DNA from: UBA5704 sp036380715
Lineage (GTDB): Bacteria; Acidobacteriota; Thermoanaerobaculia; Multivoradales; UBA5704
DNA: 64,000 nt
Reading direction: 5' to 3'
Assembly (NCBI GenBank): GCA_036380715.1
Contig: DASVEF010000299.1
Location: 1-64,000 of the forward strand
Below are positions 49,289 through 58,648 of the stretch, piece after piece. The number at the start of each line of letters is the position of its first letter. The stretch's first letter is position 1. The notes under the pieces are model-generated. The model was not told where the DNA came from. It worked only from the letters and a program-made list of their open reading frames with translations, and did no database searches. The position numbers and the translations under genes are program-made.

Positions 49289-50293
49289 ATGAACATTACA
49301 GTCCTGACAGGGCTCGATAAGAAGGATGGTCCGCACGACGTGGTCGTCGACCAGATCGCTGACGCGCTGCGGCAGAACGGTCACGAAGTGTCCCTGCTGG
49401 AGGTCTACAACGACGTCCGGCAGGTCGTCGACGGGCTCGGCGAACACAAGCCCGACCTGGTCTTCAACCTGCTGGAGAGCTTCGGGGAGGACACCGGCGC
49501 CGATGTCGCGGTGGCCGGCCTGCTCAACCTGCTCGGTGTGCGCTACACCGGCGGCGGCCCCGGGGAGCTCTACCTGCGCCAGGACAAGGGGCTCGCCAAG
49601 AAGGTCTTCGCCTTCGACGGGATCCTCTACCCCCACTTCGCGGTCTTCTCCAGGGATTCCGACCTGGAGACCGGCGGCAAGCTGCGCATGCCGCTGTTCG
49701 TCAAGCCGCTGAGCGCCGACGCCTCGATCGGCATCGAAGGCGATTCCCTGGTGCGCGACGCGACGTCCCTGATGAAACGGGTCGTCGACATTCACGAAAA
49801 GGTGAACGATTCGGCTCTGGTCGAGGAGTACATCGAGGGGCGCGAGCTCTACGTCGGCGTCCTCGGCAACCGCGAGCCCACGGCCCTGCCGCCGATCGAG
49901 GTGGATTTCTCAGGCCTGCCGGAGGGGGCGCCGCGCGTGCTCGGCTCGAAGGCGAAATGGAACCCCGACAGCGTCGAGTACAAGGGCACGAAGTCGGTGC
50001 TGGCCGATGACCTCCCCGACGAGCTGCGGGCGCGCCTTCAGAAGACGGCCATCGAGGCCGCCCGCGCCGTGCGGGTGCGCGACTACGGCCGCGTGGACCT
50101 GCGGCTGACCGATACAGGTGACATCTACGTCATCGAGGTCAACGCCAACTGCTACCTGGAGAAAGGGAGCGAGTTCGCCGTCGCCGCAGCCGCCTCGGGG
50201 CTGGAGTTTTCCGCCCTGATCCAGCGGATCGTGGAGCTGGCGATGGAGCGGTACGAGGCCATCGCCCCCTCCCAGGTCCTCCAGAATGCCTAA
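49289..50293 (+). CDS. D-alanine-D-alanine ligase-like ATP-grasp enzyme
   Basis: A 334-residue ATP-grasp protein. The N-terminal domain has DLVFNLLESFGEDTGAD, the central part has LRQDKGLAKKVF and PLFVKPLSADASIGIEGDSL, and the metal-binding end reads DYGRVDLRLTDTGDIYVIEVNANC. Relatives join D-alanine or other amino acids with ATP. The fit to Ddl is good in the ATP part but the substrate loop differs, so it may be an amino-acid or peptide ligase with another product. GGAGGAAGGAGC precedes the ATG. It is divergent from the M48 gene. Confidence 0.88.
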   Translation: MNITVLTGLDKKDGPHDVVVDQIADALRQNGHEVSLLEVYNDVRQVVDGLGEHKPDLVFNLLESFGEDTGADVAVAGLLNLLGVRYTGGGPGELYLRQDKGLAKKVFAFDGILYPHFAVFSRDSDLETGGKLRMPLFVKPLSADASIGIEGDSLVRDATSLMKRVVDIHEKVNDSALVEEYIEGRELYVGVLGNREPTALPPIEVDFSGLPEGAPRVLGSKAKWNPDSVEYKGTKSVLADDLPDELRARLQKTAIEAARAVRVRDYGRVDLRLTDTGDIYVIEVNANCYLEKGSEFAVAAAASGLEFSALIQRIVELAMERYEAIAPSQVLQNA

Positions 50294-50320
50294 GGCCACA
50301 GCACCCATCGCGGGAAGGGG

Positions 50321-51343
50321 TTACGGCATGTAGCTCCCTCGATGCACGTGGTTCATCGCCAGTGCCGTGACGAGGGTGGTCAGGGCGATGACCGCGGGCA
50401 CCTCCCGGTCTTCGGGATAGACCTGCTCCAGGGCTTCGGCACGCTCGGCGAGGTGGTCGAGCAGGCGGCGGGTGCGCTCCGGAAAGTGGCCGGTCCAGCG
50501 GTAGACGTCCGCCGGCAGGTCCCGGCGCAGGCGGCGGATCAGGACGGCCGCGGGACGGCGGGGCGCGTCGGTCGAGAGGTCCTCCGGCCGGCCCAGATCC
50601 TCGAAGATGGCGCGCATCGCGCCGTCCAGCCCTGGAGGGAATTCGCCGCCGGTCCCGCTCATATCGTCGTAATACTGGTCCAGCGTATACGCGATCTCCC
50701 CCACGTCCTCGTCGAGCTCCTCGTCGGTGACGAGCGGCTCGCGGTCGCTCAGCTCGGCCATGACCGCGTCGCAGTAGCTGAGCTTGGCGAGCGCCTCGGG
50801 CCAGGCGGCGTACTCCGATGACCAGTCGAGCCCGGGGGTCATCCAGACGGCGAACGTCTCCGCCCAGTCCTCGTCCGGATGCTTCTGGGCATACCAGCCC
50901 GGGAGGTGGCGGACGTAGCGCCGGCTGAAGGGCTCCGGCCGGTACTCCTCCCGGTACGGCTGGGTGATCGAGCCGAAGCGCTCGACCCACTCCTCCGAGT
51001 CGTAGAGCTCGTAGGCGTAATTGACGACGTGCCCCATCTCGTGCCGCAGATAGCGCAGGATGTCGGCGCGCCCCATCCCCTCGACATGCCCGGTGCGCTC
51101 GGCGTGGATGCGCGTCAGCTCCGGATGCGCCAGGTAGAAGGGAATGGCGATGGCGATCGTCTTGAAAGGCACTCCCCACTCGCTGGAGAGGTAGAACCGC
51201 GGGCGCACCTTGCGGATGCCGGCCTGCTCCAGCTCCCGCTCGAATTCCCGCAGGATCGGCTCCAGCGGCGTGCCCTCGATCCGCAGACCGAGGTCCCGGA
51301 TCGGACGCGACGACAGATTGGCTTCCTGGAACACGGGCTCCAT
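50321..51343 (-). CDS. Putative zinc-binding metallopeptidase
   Basis: About 340 residues. The gluzincin motif RHEMGHVVNYAYELY (about residues 105-119) supplies HExxH, and EDWAETFAVWMTPGLDW is the likely third-ligand region. No signal peptide is visible, so it should be cytoplasmic. The family is known from many bacteria without a defined substrate. Two ATGs are possible (51355 and 51343); the second has GGAG at a better distance. It ends 28 bases after the ATP-grasp gene, in convergent direction. Confidence 0.85.
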   Translation of the reverse strand: MEPVFQEANLSSRPIRDLGLRIEGTPLEPILREFERELEQAGIRKVRPRFYLSSEWGVPFKTIAIAIPFYLAHPELTRIHAERTGHVEGMGRADILRYLRHEMGHVVNYAYELYDSEEWVERFGSITQPYREEYRPEPFSRRYVRHLPGWYAQKHPDEDWAETFAVWMTPGLDWSSEYAAWPEALAKLSYCDAVMAELSDREPLVTDEELDEDVGEIAYTLDQYYDDMSGTGGEFPPGLDGAMRAIFEDLGRPEDLSTDAPRRPAAVLIRRLRRDLPADVYRWTGHFPERTRRLLDHLAERAEALEQVYPEDREVPAVIALTTLVTALAMNHVHRGSYMP

Positions 51344-51399
51344 GGCAGGCTCCATCCTCCCACTAGAGGAAGGCAAGATCGGTGCCGCGCCTCCCATGC

Positions 51400-51405
51400 T
51401 AATCT
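51400..51405 (+). promoter_or_regulatory. TANNNT box before the orphan DUF433 gene
   Basis: TAATCT lies 7 nt before ATG 51413. The spacer GTGCTGC is almost the same as that before the other DUF433 gene at 27960 (GTGCTG). Confidence 0.4.
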
Positions 51406-51412
51406 GTGCTGC

Positions 51413-51709
51413 ATGTCGACCGAATACGTCGAGCAACGCGACGGCGGCTACTGGATCGCCGAAACCCGCGTCTCGTTGGACTCGATCGTCCACGCCTTTC
51501 TGAACGGGCAGACCGCCGAGAGCATCGCCCAGTCCTTCCCGGTCCTCCGCCTCGAGCAGGTCTACGGAGCGATTACCTACTATCTCGGTCACCGCGCGGA
51601 GGTCGACGCTTACCTGGAGAAGGTCCGGTCGGAATTCGAAGCCCTGCGCCGGTCAGCCCGCGAGGCGGACCCCATGTTCTACCAGAAGCTCGCGGACGTC
51701 AGTTTGTAA
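51413..51709 (+). CDS. Orphan DUF433 protein
   Basis: A 98-residue DUF433 protein (VEQRDGGYWIAETRVSLDSI, ESIAQSFPVLRLEQVYGAIT). The family is usually the antitoxin of a DUF5615 pair, but no toxin gene lies on either side; the next gene starts 72 bases on and encodes an exported protein. The C-terminal helix (VDAYLEKVRSEFEALRRSA) is longer than in the copy at 27960. It may be a solitary regulator or a remnant that protects against a toxin elsewhere. Confidence 0.82.
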   Translation: MSTEYVEQRDGGYWIAETRVSLDSIVHAFLNGQTAESIAQSFPVLRLEQVYGAITYYLGHRAEVDAYLEKVRSEFEALRRSAREADPMFYQKLADVSL

Positions 51710-51780
51710 CCTATCCGCCCTACCCCTCGTACTGTAGACAGCAACCCCGGAGAGGTTGCTTCAACAGGAGGGATAGCCAG

Positions 51781-52419
51781 ATGAAAAAGCTTGTGTCGAC
51801 CCTTGCCGTCGCGCTGCTGTGGACGATTCCGGCCAGCGCGGACGAGACCGTGCGGCACTTGAGCAAGCAGATCCCGACGGCCGACGTCGAGCGGGTCAGC
51901 CTCGACTTCCCGGTCGGACAGCTCCTCGTGGACGGCTGGGACAGCCAGCAGGTCGATCTCGACGTCCGGCTGGAGTGCGAGCGGGACACGCGTTCCTGCC
52001 GCGAGGCGGCCCAGAAGGTGCGGCTCGTCTACAGCACGGATGACGGCCAGCTCCATGTGGAGATGAAGGACTGGCCCAAGATGGGAGGCAAGGGCCTGGA
52101 AGCGCACATCCAGATCAAGGTGCCCCGCCGCCTGGCGCTCAACGCCGACCTCGGCGTCGGCGAGATGCGGATCGCCGGGATCGAGGGCCACCTGAACGCC
52201 GATCTCGGCGTGGGCGAGCTGTCGGTGACGATGCCCGAGTCCGCGGTGGCCTCCGTGAACGCCGACACCGGTGTCGGAGAGGCCAACCTCACCGTGAACG
52301 GTAAGCACTACGAGAGCTCCGGATTCATCGCGAAGGAGATCCGCTGGAAGGACGGGAACGGCAACGCCCGCGTCCAGGTGGACTGCGGGGTCGGCGAGAT
52401 CGACGTTCGGCTGCAGTAG
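51781..52419 (+). CDS. Exported DUF4097-like beta-repeat protein
   Basis: A 212-residue protein with a signal peptide (KKLVSTLAVALLWTIPASA). The mature part is a beta-helix-like domain with repeats NADLGVGEMRI, NADLGVGELSV, NADTGVGEANL and DCGVGEIDV, as in DUF4097 putative adhesins. The exact repeat GVGE at ~19-residue steps suggests stacked strands. Function is unknown. The ribosome site is AGGAGGG. TrmL starts on the base after its stop codon. Confidence 0.82.
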   Translation: MKKLVSTLAVALLWTIPASADETVRHLSKQIPTADVERVSLDFPVGQLLVDGWDSQQVDLDVRLECERDTRSCREAAQKVRLVYSTDDGQLHVEMKDWPKMGGKGLEAHIQIKVPRRLALNADLGVGEMRIAGIEGHLNADLGVGELSVTMPESAVASVNADTGVGEANLTVNGKHYESSGFIAKEIRWKDGNGNARVQVDCGVGEIDVRLQ

Positions 52420-52914
52420 GTGACCGATCTCCACGTCGTCCTCGTCGAGCCGGAGATCCACTGGAACACCGGCAACGCCGGCCGGAGCTGCCTGGCGGCC
52501 GGCGCGCAGCTCCACCTGGTGGAGCCGCTGGGCTTCTCCCTCGACGAGCGGGAGGTGCGCCGCGCCGGGCTCGATTACTGGCCGCGCGTCGATCCGCGGA
52601 TCTGGCCCTCCTGGGAGACCCTGGAGGCGAGGCTCCCCGAGCTCGGGGAGCCTTTCTTCTTCAGCGCGGAGGCGCCGCGGGACTACTGGAGCGTCCGGTA
52701 TCCCGAGCGCGCCGTGCTGGTCTTCGGCAGGGAGAGCGTGGGGTTGCCGCCGGAGATCCGGGAGAGGTGGCGGGACCGGCTGGTCGGCATCCCGATCCTG
52801 GACCCGGAGATCCGGTCGCTCAATCTCTCGACTTCGGTGGCTCTGGCGCTGTATGAGGTGATGCGGCAGAGGGGACCGATCCCCATCCTCCCCCGCCCGG
52901 GGTCTCCAGAATGA
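52420..52914 (+). CDS. trmL: tRNA (cytidine/uridine-34-2'-O)-methyltransferase TrmL-like
   Basis: A 164-residue SPOUT methyltransferase. The three SPOUT motifs are visible: EIHWNTGNAGRSCLAAGAQL, VLVFGRESVGLPPEI, and PILDPEIRSLNLSTSVALAL (the knot that binds S-adenosylmethionine). It modifies the ribose of the tRNA wobble base. The GTG start is the base after the previous stop codon. Its 3' end overlaps the convergent hyuB gene by 95 bp, although the last ~15 residues are beyond the conserved part. Confidence 0.93.
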   Translation: MTDLHVVLVEPEIHWNTGNAGRSCLAAGAQLHLVEPLGFSLDEREVRRAGLDYWPRVDPRIWPSWETLEARLPELGEPFFFSAEAPRDYWSVRYPERAVLVFGRESVGLPPEIRERWRDRLVGIPILDPEIRSLNLSTSVALALYEVMRQRGPIPILPRPGSPE

Positions 52915-54424
52915 GCCGGTCTCCGGGCTCCGCCTCGCACCCGTCCACGGAAGCCAGCTCCACCACCTCCCCGGACGCGCGCACCAGCCGCTGACGTCCG
53001 GGGAGCCCCGGCTCTCCCCCGTCCATGCCATAGGGGCGCTCCACCCGGTGCTGGGTGAGGAGCGACAGTGATACGGGCTGGAGGAACGTCAGCTCGCGCA
53101 CGGCGCCGTCCCCTCCGCGCCATCGCCCCGCGCCTCCTGAGCCGGCGCGGATGGCGAAACGCTCCAGGCGCACGGGATAGCGGTGCTCGAGCACCTCGGG
53201 GTCGGTGATCCGGGTGTTCGTCATGTGCGTGTGGACCGCGCTCGCTCCGCGGGCTCCGGGAACGGCTCCCGAGCCGCCGCAGACGGTCTCGTAATAGCCG
53301 AACCGCGCGTTCCCGAAAAGCACGTTGTTCATCGTCCCCTGGCTGCAGGCGGCGAGCTTCAGGGCCTTGAGCAGAGTGTCGACGAGGCGCTGGCTGGTCT
53401 CGACGTTACCGCCCACGACTGCGGGAGCCTCGGCAGGATCCTCCGGAAAGGGCGGGTTCAGCAGGCCCGGCGGAATGCGGATTTCGACCGGGCGGAGGAT
53501 GCCTTCGTTCAGGGGGAGCGGCTCGGCGATCAGCAGGCGGAGGACGTACAGCACGGCGCTCCGCACCACCGCCGGCGGCGCGTTCAAATTGCCGGGATGG
53601 ACGCCGGCCGATCCCGCGAAGTCGACCACGGCTCCCGAAGGGGAGATGTCGATCCGGACGGCGATCGGCGAGCCGTCGTCCAGCCGTTCCGCGGCCTCGT
53701 ACCTCGCCTCGGGCAGATGGGCCAGGGCGGAGCGGAGCCGCTCTTCCGCCCGCGCTTTCAGGGCCGCCATGTAGTGCTCCACCATGGCGCGGCCGTGCTC
53801 GCGCGCCAAGCTCCGGAGGGCTTCCGCGCCGCGATGGTTGGCGGCGGCCGCGGCGCGCAGATCGGCGAGGTTCTCCTCCACCGCCCGGGTGGGGAACGGC
53901 GCCTCCAGGAGCAACCGGCGCATCGCGTCCCATCGGGGCTCGCCGCCGCGGGCCAGATACGCCGGAGGGATCACCACCCCTTCCTCGATCAGACGCCGGG
54001 CTCCCGGCGGCATCGACCCTGGCCGGACGCCGCCGATCTCCGCGTGGTGGGCGCGGCTCCCAACATAGCCCAGCAGCTCCTCGCCTTCCGAGAACACCGG
54101 CGTCACGACCGTCACGTCCGGCAGGTGAGAGCCCCCGAAGCCGGGATGGTTGGTGACCACCACGTCTCCGGGCTCCATGGGGAGGACCTCGCGCAGCCGG
54201 CGCACGCAGAGCCCCAGCGCCCCCAGGTGGACCGGGATGTGCGGCGCGTTGACCACCAGCTCGCCCGCCGAGTCCAGGAGGGCGCACGAGAAGTCCAGAC
54301 GCTCTTTGACATTCGTCGAAACGGCGGTGCGCCGCAGCATTTCTCCCATCTGGAGGGCCACGGCCGCGAAGCGATGGGTGAACAGCTCGAGCTGGACGGC
54401 CTCGGGGCGGAGGTGAGAGGTCAT
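52820..54424 (-). CDS. hyuB: Hydantoinase B/oxoprolinase-family protein (HyuB)
   Basis: A 534-residue cytoplasmic subunit of the hydantoinase/5-oxoprolinase/acetone-carboxylase superfamily. Visible are ERLDFSCALLDSAGELV, GDVVVTNHPGFGGSHLPD (metal/catalytic loop), GSRAHHAEIGGVRPGSMP, NAPPAVVRSAVLYVLR, and the ending LILETPGGGGWG. With HyuA it opens hydantoin or oxoproline rings using ATP. Its partner HyuA lies at 59135-61360, separated by the opposite-strand gal genes. The last ~20 residues extend into trmL. Confidence 0.93.
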   Translation of the reverse strand: MTSHLRPEAVQLELFTHRFAAVALQMGEMLRRTAVSTNVKERLDFSCALLDSAGELVVNAPHIPVHLGALGLCVRRLREVLPMEPGDVVVTNHPGFGGSHLPDVTVVTPVFSEGEELLGYVGSRAHHAEIGGVRPGSMPPGARRLIEEGVVIPPAYLARGGEPRWDAMRRLLLEAPFPTRAVEENLADLRAAAAANHRGAEALRSLAREHGRAMVEHYMAALKARAEERLRSALAHLPEARYEAAERLDDGSPIAVRIDISPSGAVVDFAGSAGVHPGNLNAPPAVVRSAVLYVLRLLIAEPLPLNEGILRPVEIRIPPGLLNPPFPEDPAEAPAVVGGNVETSQRLVDTLLKALKLAACSQGTMNNVLFGNARFGYYETVCGGSGAVPGARGASAVHTHMTNTRITDPEVLEHRYPVRLERFAIRAGSGGAGRWRGGDGAVRELTFLQPVSLSLLTQHRVERPYGMDGGEPGLPGRQRLVRASGEVVELASVDGCEAEPGDRLILETPGGGGWGSVPSAASPHTAPEPPKSRD

Positions 54425-54454
54425 GGGCGGAATTATAGGAGTTGGGAGAATAGG

Positions 54455-56377
54455 ATGGCTCGCGGTTTGCACCTCGGCGGCGGGAGAATGCCGAGAACGA
54501 CAAAAACGCGGAAGACCGCCCCCGCCCCCCTCAATCCGGAGCACGGCTATCCAAGACCGCAGCTCCAGCGCGACGAGTGGATCTCCCTCAATGGCCCCTG
54601 GGAGTTCAAGCTGGACCCGGAGGGCAGGTGGCAGATCCCGGGCGAGTTCGTCTGGGATTCCACCATCCTGGTCCCCTACTCGCCCGAGACCCCGTTGAGC
54701 GGGATCCACGACACCGGCTTCTACCGGCGCTGCTGGTACCGGCGCACCTTCCGGTCCCCGGCCCTCCGGCAGGGCGAGCGGCTGCTCCTCCACTTCGGGG
54801 CGGTCGACTACGCGGCGACGGTATGGGTGAACGGATCTCTTGCGGTCTTTCACGAGGGGGGCTACACGCCGTTCACGGCGGACATCACGAACCTGCTCCT
54901 CCCCGCCGGCGAGCAGGGTGTGGTCGTGCGGGCCGACGACGATCCCCACGACCTCTCCAAGCCGCGCGGCAAGCAGGACTGGCAGCTCGAGCCGCACTCG
55001 ATCTGGTATCCGCGCACCACCGGCATCTGGCAGACGGTCTGGCTGGAGCGCGTCCCCTCCACCTGGATCGGCAGCATCCGCTGGACGCCCAGCCTGGAGC
55101 GCTGGGAGCTCGGGTTCGAGGCCTTGATGGAAGGCGAGTACCGCGAGCGGCTGCGCCTGGGCGTCAAGCTGCGGGTTGGCGACCAGCTCGTCGCGGACGA
55201 CACCTACACCGTGGTCTCCGGCGAGGTCCACCGACGGATCGCCCTGTCGGACCCGGGCATCGACGATTTCCGCAACGAGCTGCTGTGGAGCCCGGCGACG
55301 CCGACACTGATCGAGGCCCACCTCCAGCTCTGGGCGGAGCGCGGCGAGCTGCTCGACGAGGCCCGCAGCTACACGGCGCTGCGCACCATCGCCATCGAGG
55401 GGAACCGGATCGTGCTGAACGGCCGCCCCTATCCTCTGCGCCTGGTGCTCGACCAGGGCTACTGGTCGGAGAGCGGCCTGACCGCTCCGGGCGACGAGGC
55501 TCTGAAACGCGATGTCGAGCTGGCCAAGGCCATGGGTTTCAACGGCGTGCGGAAGCACCAGAAGATCGAGGACCCGCGCTACCTCTACTGGGCGGACCGG
55601 CTCGGCCTGCTGGTCTGGGCAGAAATGCCGAGCGCCTACCGCTTCAACAAGCGTTCCATCCAGCGCCTGACCCGCGAGTGGATGGAGGCGATCCGCCGCG
55701 ACTACAGCCACCCCTCGATCATCGCCTGGGTGCCATTCAACGAGTCCTGGGGCGTGCCGAACCTGCCGAACAACGAGCCCGAGCGGCACCTGGTCCGCTC
55801 GCTCTACCACCTCACCAAGACCCTGGATCCGACCCGCCCGGTGATCGGCAACGACGGCTGGGAGAGCGTCGCCACAGATATCGTCGGCATTCACGATTAC
55901 GACGCCGACCCGCGGCGGATCGCCAGGCGATACCACGCCGAGGACGTGCTGCCGCGGCTGTTCAAGCGGGAGCGCCCGGGCGGGAGGCTCCTCGTGCTGG
56001 AAGAGAACGCCTACTACGACCAGCCGGTCATGCTGACCGAATTCGGCGGCATCTGCGCCTCCGACGACGAGAGGACCTGGGGATACTCGCGGGCTGCGAG
56101 CGGCAACGATCTCGCCGAGCGCTACCGGGAGCTCCTGGAGGTGGTGAATTCCCTCGACGTCCTCTCCGGGTTCTGCTACACCCAGTTCGCCGATACCTAC
56201 CAGGAAGCCAACGGGCTGCTCCGCGCCGACCGCACCCCGAAGTTCCCGCTGGAGGAGATGGCGTCCGCCACGCGCGGCGAGGTAGAGCGGCGCCAGAGGA
56301 AGAAGAGGATGCTCAGCGGAGTGGGCGCGGCCGGCACCCGGCATGAGCCGGAGGCTCCACCGTTCGACGACGATTGA
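54455..56377 (+). CDS. Glycoside hydrolase family 2 (beta-galactosidase/glucuronidase-like)
   Basis: About 640 residues, no signal peptide. The jelly-roll domain comes first (SLNGPWEFKLDPEGRWQIPG, FGAVDYAATVWVNG), then the Ig-like domain and a TIM barrel. The acid/base glutamate is in VPFNESWGVPN and the nucleophile in MLTEFGGICAS. ATG 54455 has GGGAGAATAGG just upstream. It is followed with overlap by galT and galK, so beta-galactosidase action feeding the Leloir pathway is the likely job. Confidence 0.92.
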   Translation: MARGLHLGGGRMPRTTKTRKTAPAPLNPEHGYPRPQLQRDEWISLNGPWEFKLDPEGRWQIPGEFVWDSTILVPYSPETPLSGIHDTGFYRRCWYRRTFRSPALRQGERLLLHFGAVDYAATVWVNGSLAVFHEGGYTPFTADITNLLLPAGEQGVVVRADDDPHDLSKPRGKQDWQLEPHSIWYPRTTGIWQTVWLERVPSTWIGSIRWTPSLERWELGFEALMEGEYRERLRLGVKLRVGDQLVADDTYTVVSGEVHRRIALSDPGIDDFRNELLWSPATPTLIEAHLQLWAERGELLDEARSYTALRTIAIEGNRIVLNGRPYPLRLVLDQGYWSESGLTAPGDEALKRDVELAKAMGFNGVRKHQKIEDPRYLYWADRLGLLVWAEMPSAYRFNKRSIQRLTREWMEAIRRDYSHPSIIAWVPFNESWGVPNLPNNEPERHLVRSLYHLTKTLDPTRPVIGNDGWESVATDIVGIHDYDADPRRIARRYHAEDVLPRLFKRERPGGRLLVLEENAYYDQPVMLTEFGGICASDDERTWGYSRAASGNDLAERYRELLEVVNSLDVLSGFCYTQFADTYQEANGLLRADRTPKFPLEEMASATRGEVERRQRKKRMLSGVGAAGTRHEPEAPPFDDD

Positions 56378-56382
56378 TCGCC

Positions 56383-57471
56383 ATGCACAAGCGTTCGCTG
56401 ACCAAGCCCGACGGCCGCGCCCTGATCCTTTATGCGCGGCAGCCGATCCCCGAGGGGATCGAGGCGGTCAGCCCGGACGCCAACCCGCCCGGCCGCAAGA
56501 CCCATCTGCGCTGGCACCCCCTGCGCGGCGAGTGGGTGGCCTACGCCAGCCATCGCCAGAACCGCACTTTCCTGCCGCCGCCCGAGTACAACCCGCTCGC
56601 GCCGACCACCGATCCCGCGCACCCGACCGAGGTTCCGGCCGGCGACTGGGAGGTGGCGGTGTTCGAGAACCGCTTCCCCACCTTGTCCGAGCACGCCGAG
56701 GAGCCGCCGCCGCCCGCGATCGTGCCCACGCGGCCTGGCAAGGGAGCCTGCGAGGTCGTGGTCTTCACGCAGGACCCATCGACCTCGCTGGGCGCGCTCC
56801 CCCTCGCACGCCTGGAGCTGATCGTGGAGGTCTGGGCCGACCGCCACCGCGAGCTCGGCGCGCGGCCTGACGTCGACTACGTGTTTCCGTTCGAGAACCG
56901 CGGCGTGGAGGTAGGGGTCACTCTCCACCATCCGCACGGGCAGATCTACGCCTACCCCTTCGTGCCGCCGATCCCCGCGCGAGAGCTGGCGCAGCAGCAG
57001 GCCTACTTCGAGACTCATGGCCGCGGCCTGCTGGAAGATCTGATCCGCGACGAGCTGGAGGACGGCCGGCGCACGCTCTACGTGGGCGACCGGGCGCTCG
57101 CCTGGATGCCGGTCTGCGCCCGCTACTCTTACGAGGTCTGGATCGCGCCGCGGCGGCCGGCCCCTTCCATCGCCGATCTGGACGGCGACGAGCGGTCCGA
57201 CTTCGCGCGCGCCCTCAAGACGGTGCTGCTGAAATACGACGGCCTGTGGTCGAAGCCGTTCCCCTATATCCTGGTCTTCCATCAGGCGCCGACGGATGGC
57301 AATCTCCACCCCGAGGCGCATCTGCACGTCGAAATCTATCCGGCCTACCGTATGCCGGGACGGCTCAAGTATCTGGCGGGCAGCGAGATCGGCGCCGGAG
57401 TCTTCACCGCCGACACTCTTCCCGAGGAGAAAGTGGCCGAGCTGAGAGCGGTGGAGGTGAGCCTTGACTGA
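56383..57471 (+). CDS. galT: Galactose-1-phosphate uridylyltransferase
   Basis: About 362 residues. Visible are RKTHLRWHPLRGEWVAYAS, FENRFPTLS, and the active-site region VGVTLHHPHGQIYAYPF with the nucleophilic HPH histidine; a later HLHVEIYPAYR supplies further ligands. It swaps UMP between UDP-glucose and galactose-1-phosphate. TTG 56374, overlapping the GH2 stop, is an alternative start. The gene is between GH2 and galK with overlaps, so all three are one operon. No galE was seen. Confidence 0.94.
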   Translation: MHKRSLTKPDGRALILYARQPIPEGIEAVSPDANPPGRKTHLRWHPLRGEWVAYASHRQNRTFLPPPEYNPLAPTTDPAHPTEVPAGDWEVAVFENRFPTLSEHAEEPPPPAIVPTRPGKGACEVVVFTQDPSTSLGALPLARLELIVEVWADRHRELGARPDVDYVFPFENRGVEVGVTLHHPHGQIYAYPFVPPIPARELAQQQAYFETHGRGLLEDLIRDELEDGRRTLYVGDRALAWMPVCARYSYEVWIAPRRPAPSIADLDGDERSDFARALKTVLLKYDGLWSKPFPYILVFHQAPTDGNLHPEAHLHVEIYPAYRMPGRLKYLAGSEIGAGVFTADTLPEEKVAELRAVEVSLD

Positions 57472-58603
57472 GCCCGTCGTCTCCGCGACCACGACCGAGA
57501 CACAGACCCAACCCGCGTTCGTCGAGCTGTTCGGCCGGCCGCCGCTCGTCACCACCGACGCGCCCGGCCGGGTGAACCTGATCGGCGAGCATACGGACTA
57601 CAACGGCGGCTTCGTGCTTCCCATGGCGATCCCGCAGCGCACCCGGGTGGAGTTGGCGCCCCGCGACGACTCTCTGGTCCGCGCATGGAGCGCCGACGTG
57701 CGCCGCCCGGAGGTTCTGGAGTACCGGATCGGCGAGGAGACGCCCGGCCGCGGCTGGCTCGACTACGTACAGGGAGTGACCCAGGTGCTGCGCCTCGCCG
57801 GCCACCGGCTCGGAGGGTTCGATCTGCGGATCGATTCCGACGTCCCGCTCGGCAGCGGGCTCTCGTCGAGCGCCGCTCTGGAGGTGTCCCTGCTGCGGGC
57901 GCTCCGGGAGGCTTTCGGGCTGCAGATCGACGACGTCGCGCTCGCGCTCCTCGGACAGAAGGCGGAGAACGACTTCGTGGGCGCGCCGGTCGGAGTCATG
58001 GACCAGATGGCGGCCAGCCTGGCCGACGAGCGGCAGGCGCTGTTCCTCGACACCCGGAACCTCCATTTTGAAAGAGTGCCGTTGCCGGAGGGGGTCGACC
58101 TCGTGGTGATCGACTCGGGGATATCGCACCATCACGCCAGTGGCGAGTACCGGATCCGCCGGCAGGAGTGCGAGCGGGCCGCGGAGCTCCTGGGCTTCCC
58201 GCAGCTCCGCGACCTGGACAACCACGACCTGTGGCGGCTGTCGGCTCTCCCCGAGCCGCTCGACCGCCGCGCCCGGCACGTCATCACTGAAAACGCCCGC
58301 GTCCGCGCCGCCGTCGCGGCGATGCGCGAGAGGGACCTGGAGCGCTTGGGCAAGCTCCTCAACCTCTCCCACCAGTCTCTCCGCGACGACTACGAGGTCT
58401 CGATCCCCGCGATCGATCTCCTCGTCGCGCTGGCCCAGAAGGAGCCCGGCGTCTACGGCGCCCGCATCACCGGAGGCGGCTTCGGAGGCTCGGTCGTGAT
58501 CCTCACCCACGCCGGCCAAGGGCGCGAGATCGGAGAGAGGCTCGTCCAGGAGTACAACCGGCGGACCGAGCGGAAGGGGGCCCTGCTGGTGCCGGAGAAG
58601 TGA
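57464..58603 (+). CDS. galK: Galactokinase
   Basis: A 379-residue GHMP kinase. The galactokinase signature GRVNLIGEHTDYNGGFVLP is near residue 35, motif 2 LGSGLSSSAALEVSLL near 130, and motif 3 GARITGGGFGGSVV near 335. It makes galactose-1-phosphate from galactose and ATP. TTG 57464 has GGAGGTGA seven bases upstream and overlaps the galT stop. It closes the GH2-galT-galK operon. Confidence 0.96.
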   Translation: MTEPVVSATTTETQTQPAFVELFGRPPLVTTDAPGRVNLIGEHTDYNGGFVLPMAIPQRTRVELAPRDDSLVRAWSADVRRPEVLEYRIGEETPGRGWLDYVQGVTQVLRLAGHRLGGFDLRIDSDVPLGSGLSSSAALEVSLLRALREAFGLQIDDVALALLGQKAENDFVGAPVGVMDQMAASLADERQALFLDTRNLHFERVPLPEGVDLVVIDSGISHHHASGEYRIRRQECERAAELLGFPQLRDLDNHDLWRLSALPEPLDRRARHVITENARVRAAVAAMRERDLERLGKLLNLSHQSLRDDYEVSIPAIDLLVALAQKEPGVYGARITGGGFGGSVVILTHAGQGREIGERLVQEYNRRTERKGALLVPEK

Positions 58604-58628
58604 CCCGCCCCGGCGAATCGCCGTTTAC

Positions 58629-58648
58629 GGTCGCCGATTACGGCGACC
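58629..58648. terminator. Hairpin between converging galK and a membrane-protein gene
   Basis: GGTCGCCG and CGGCGACC form a perfect 8-bp stem with loop ATTA. It spans the end of the minus-strand gene at 58638 and follows galK by 26 bp, so it could stop transcription from both sides. No T-run follows. Confidence 0.45.
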
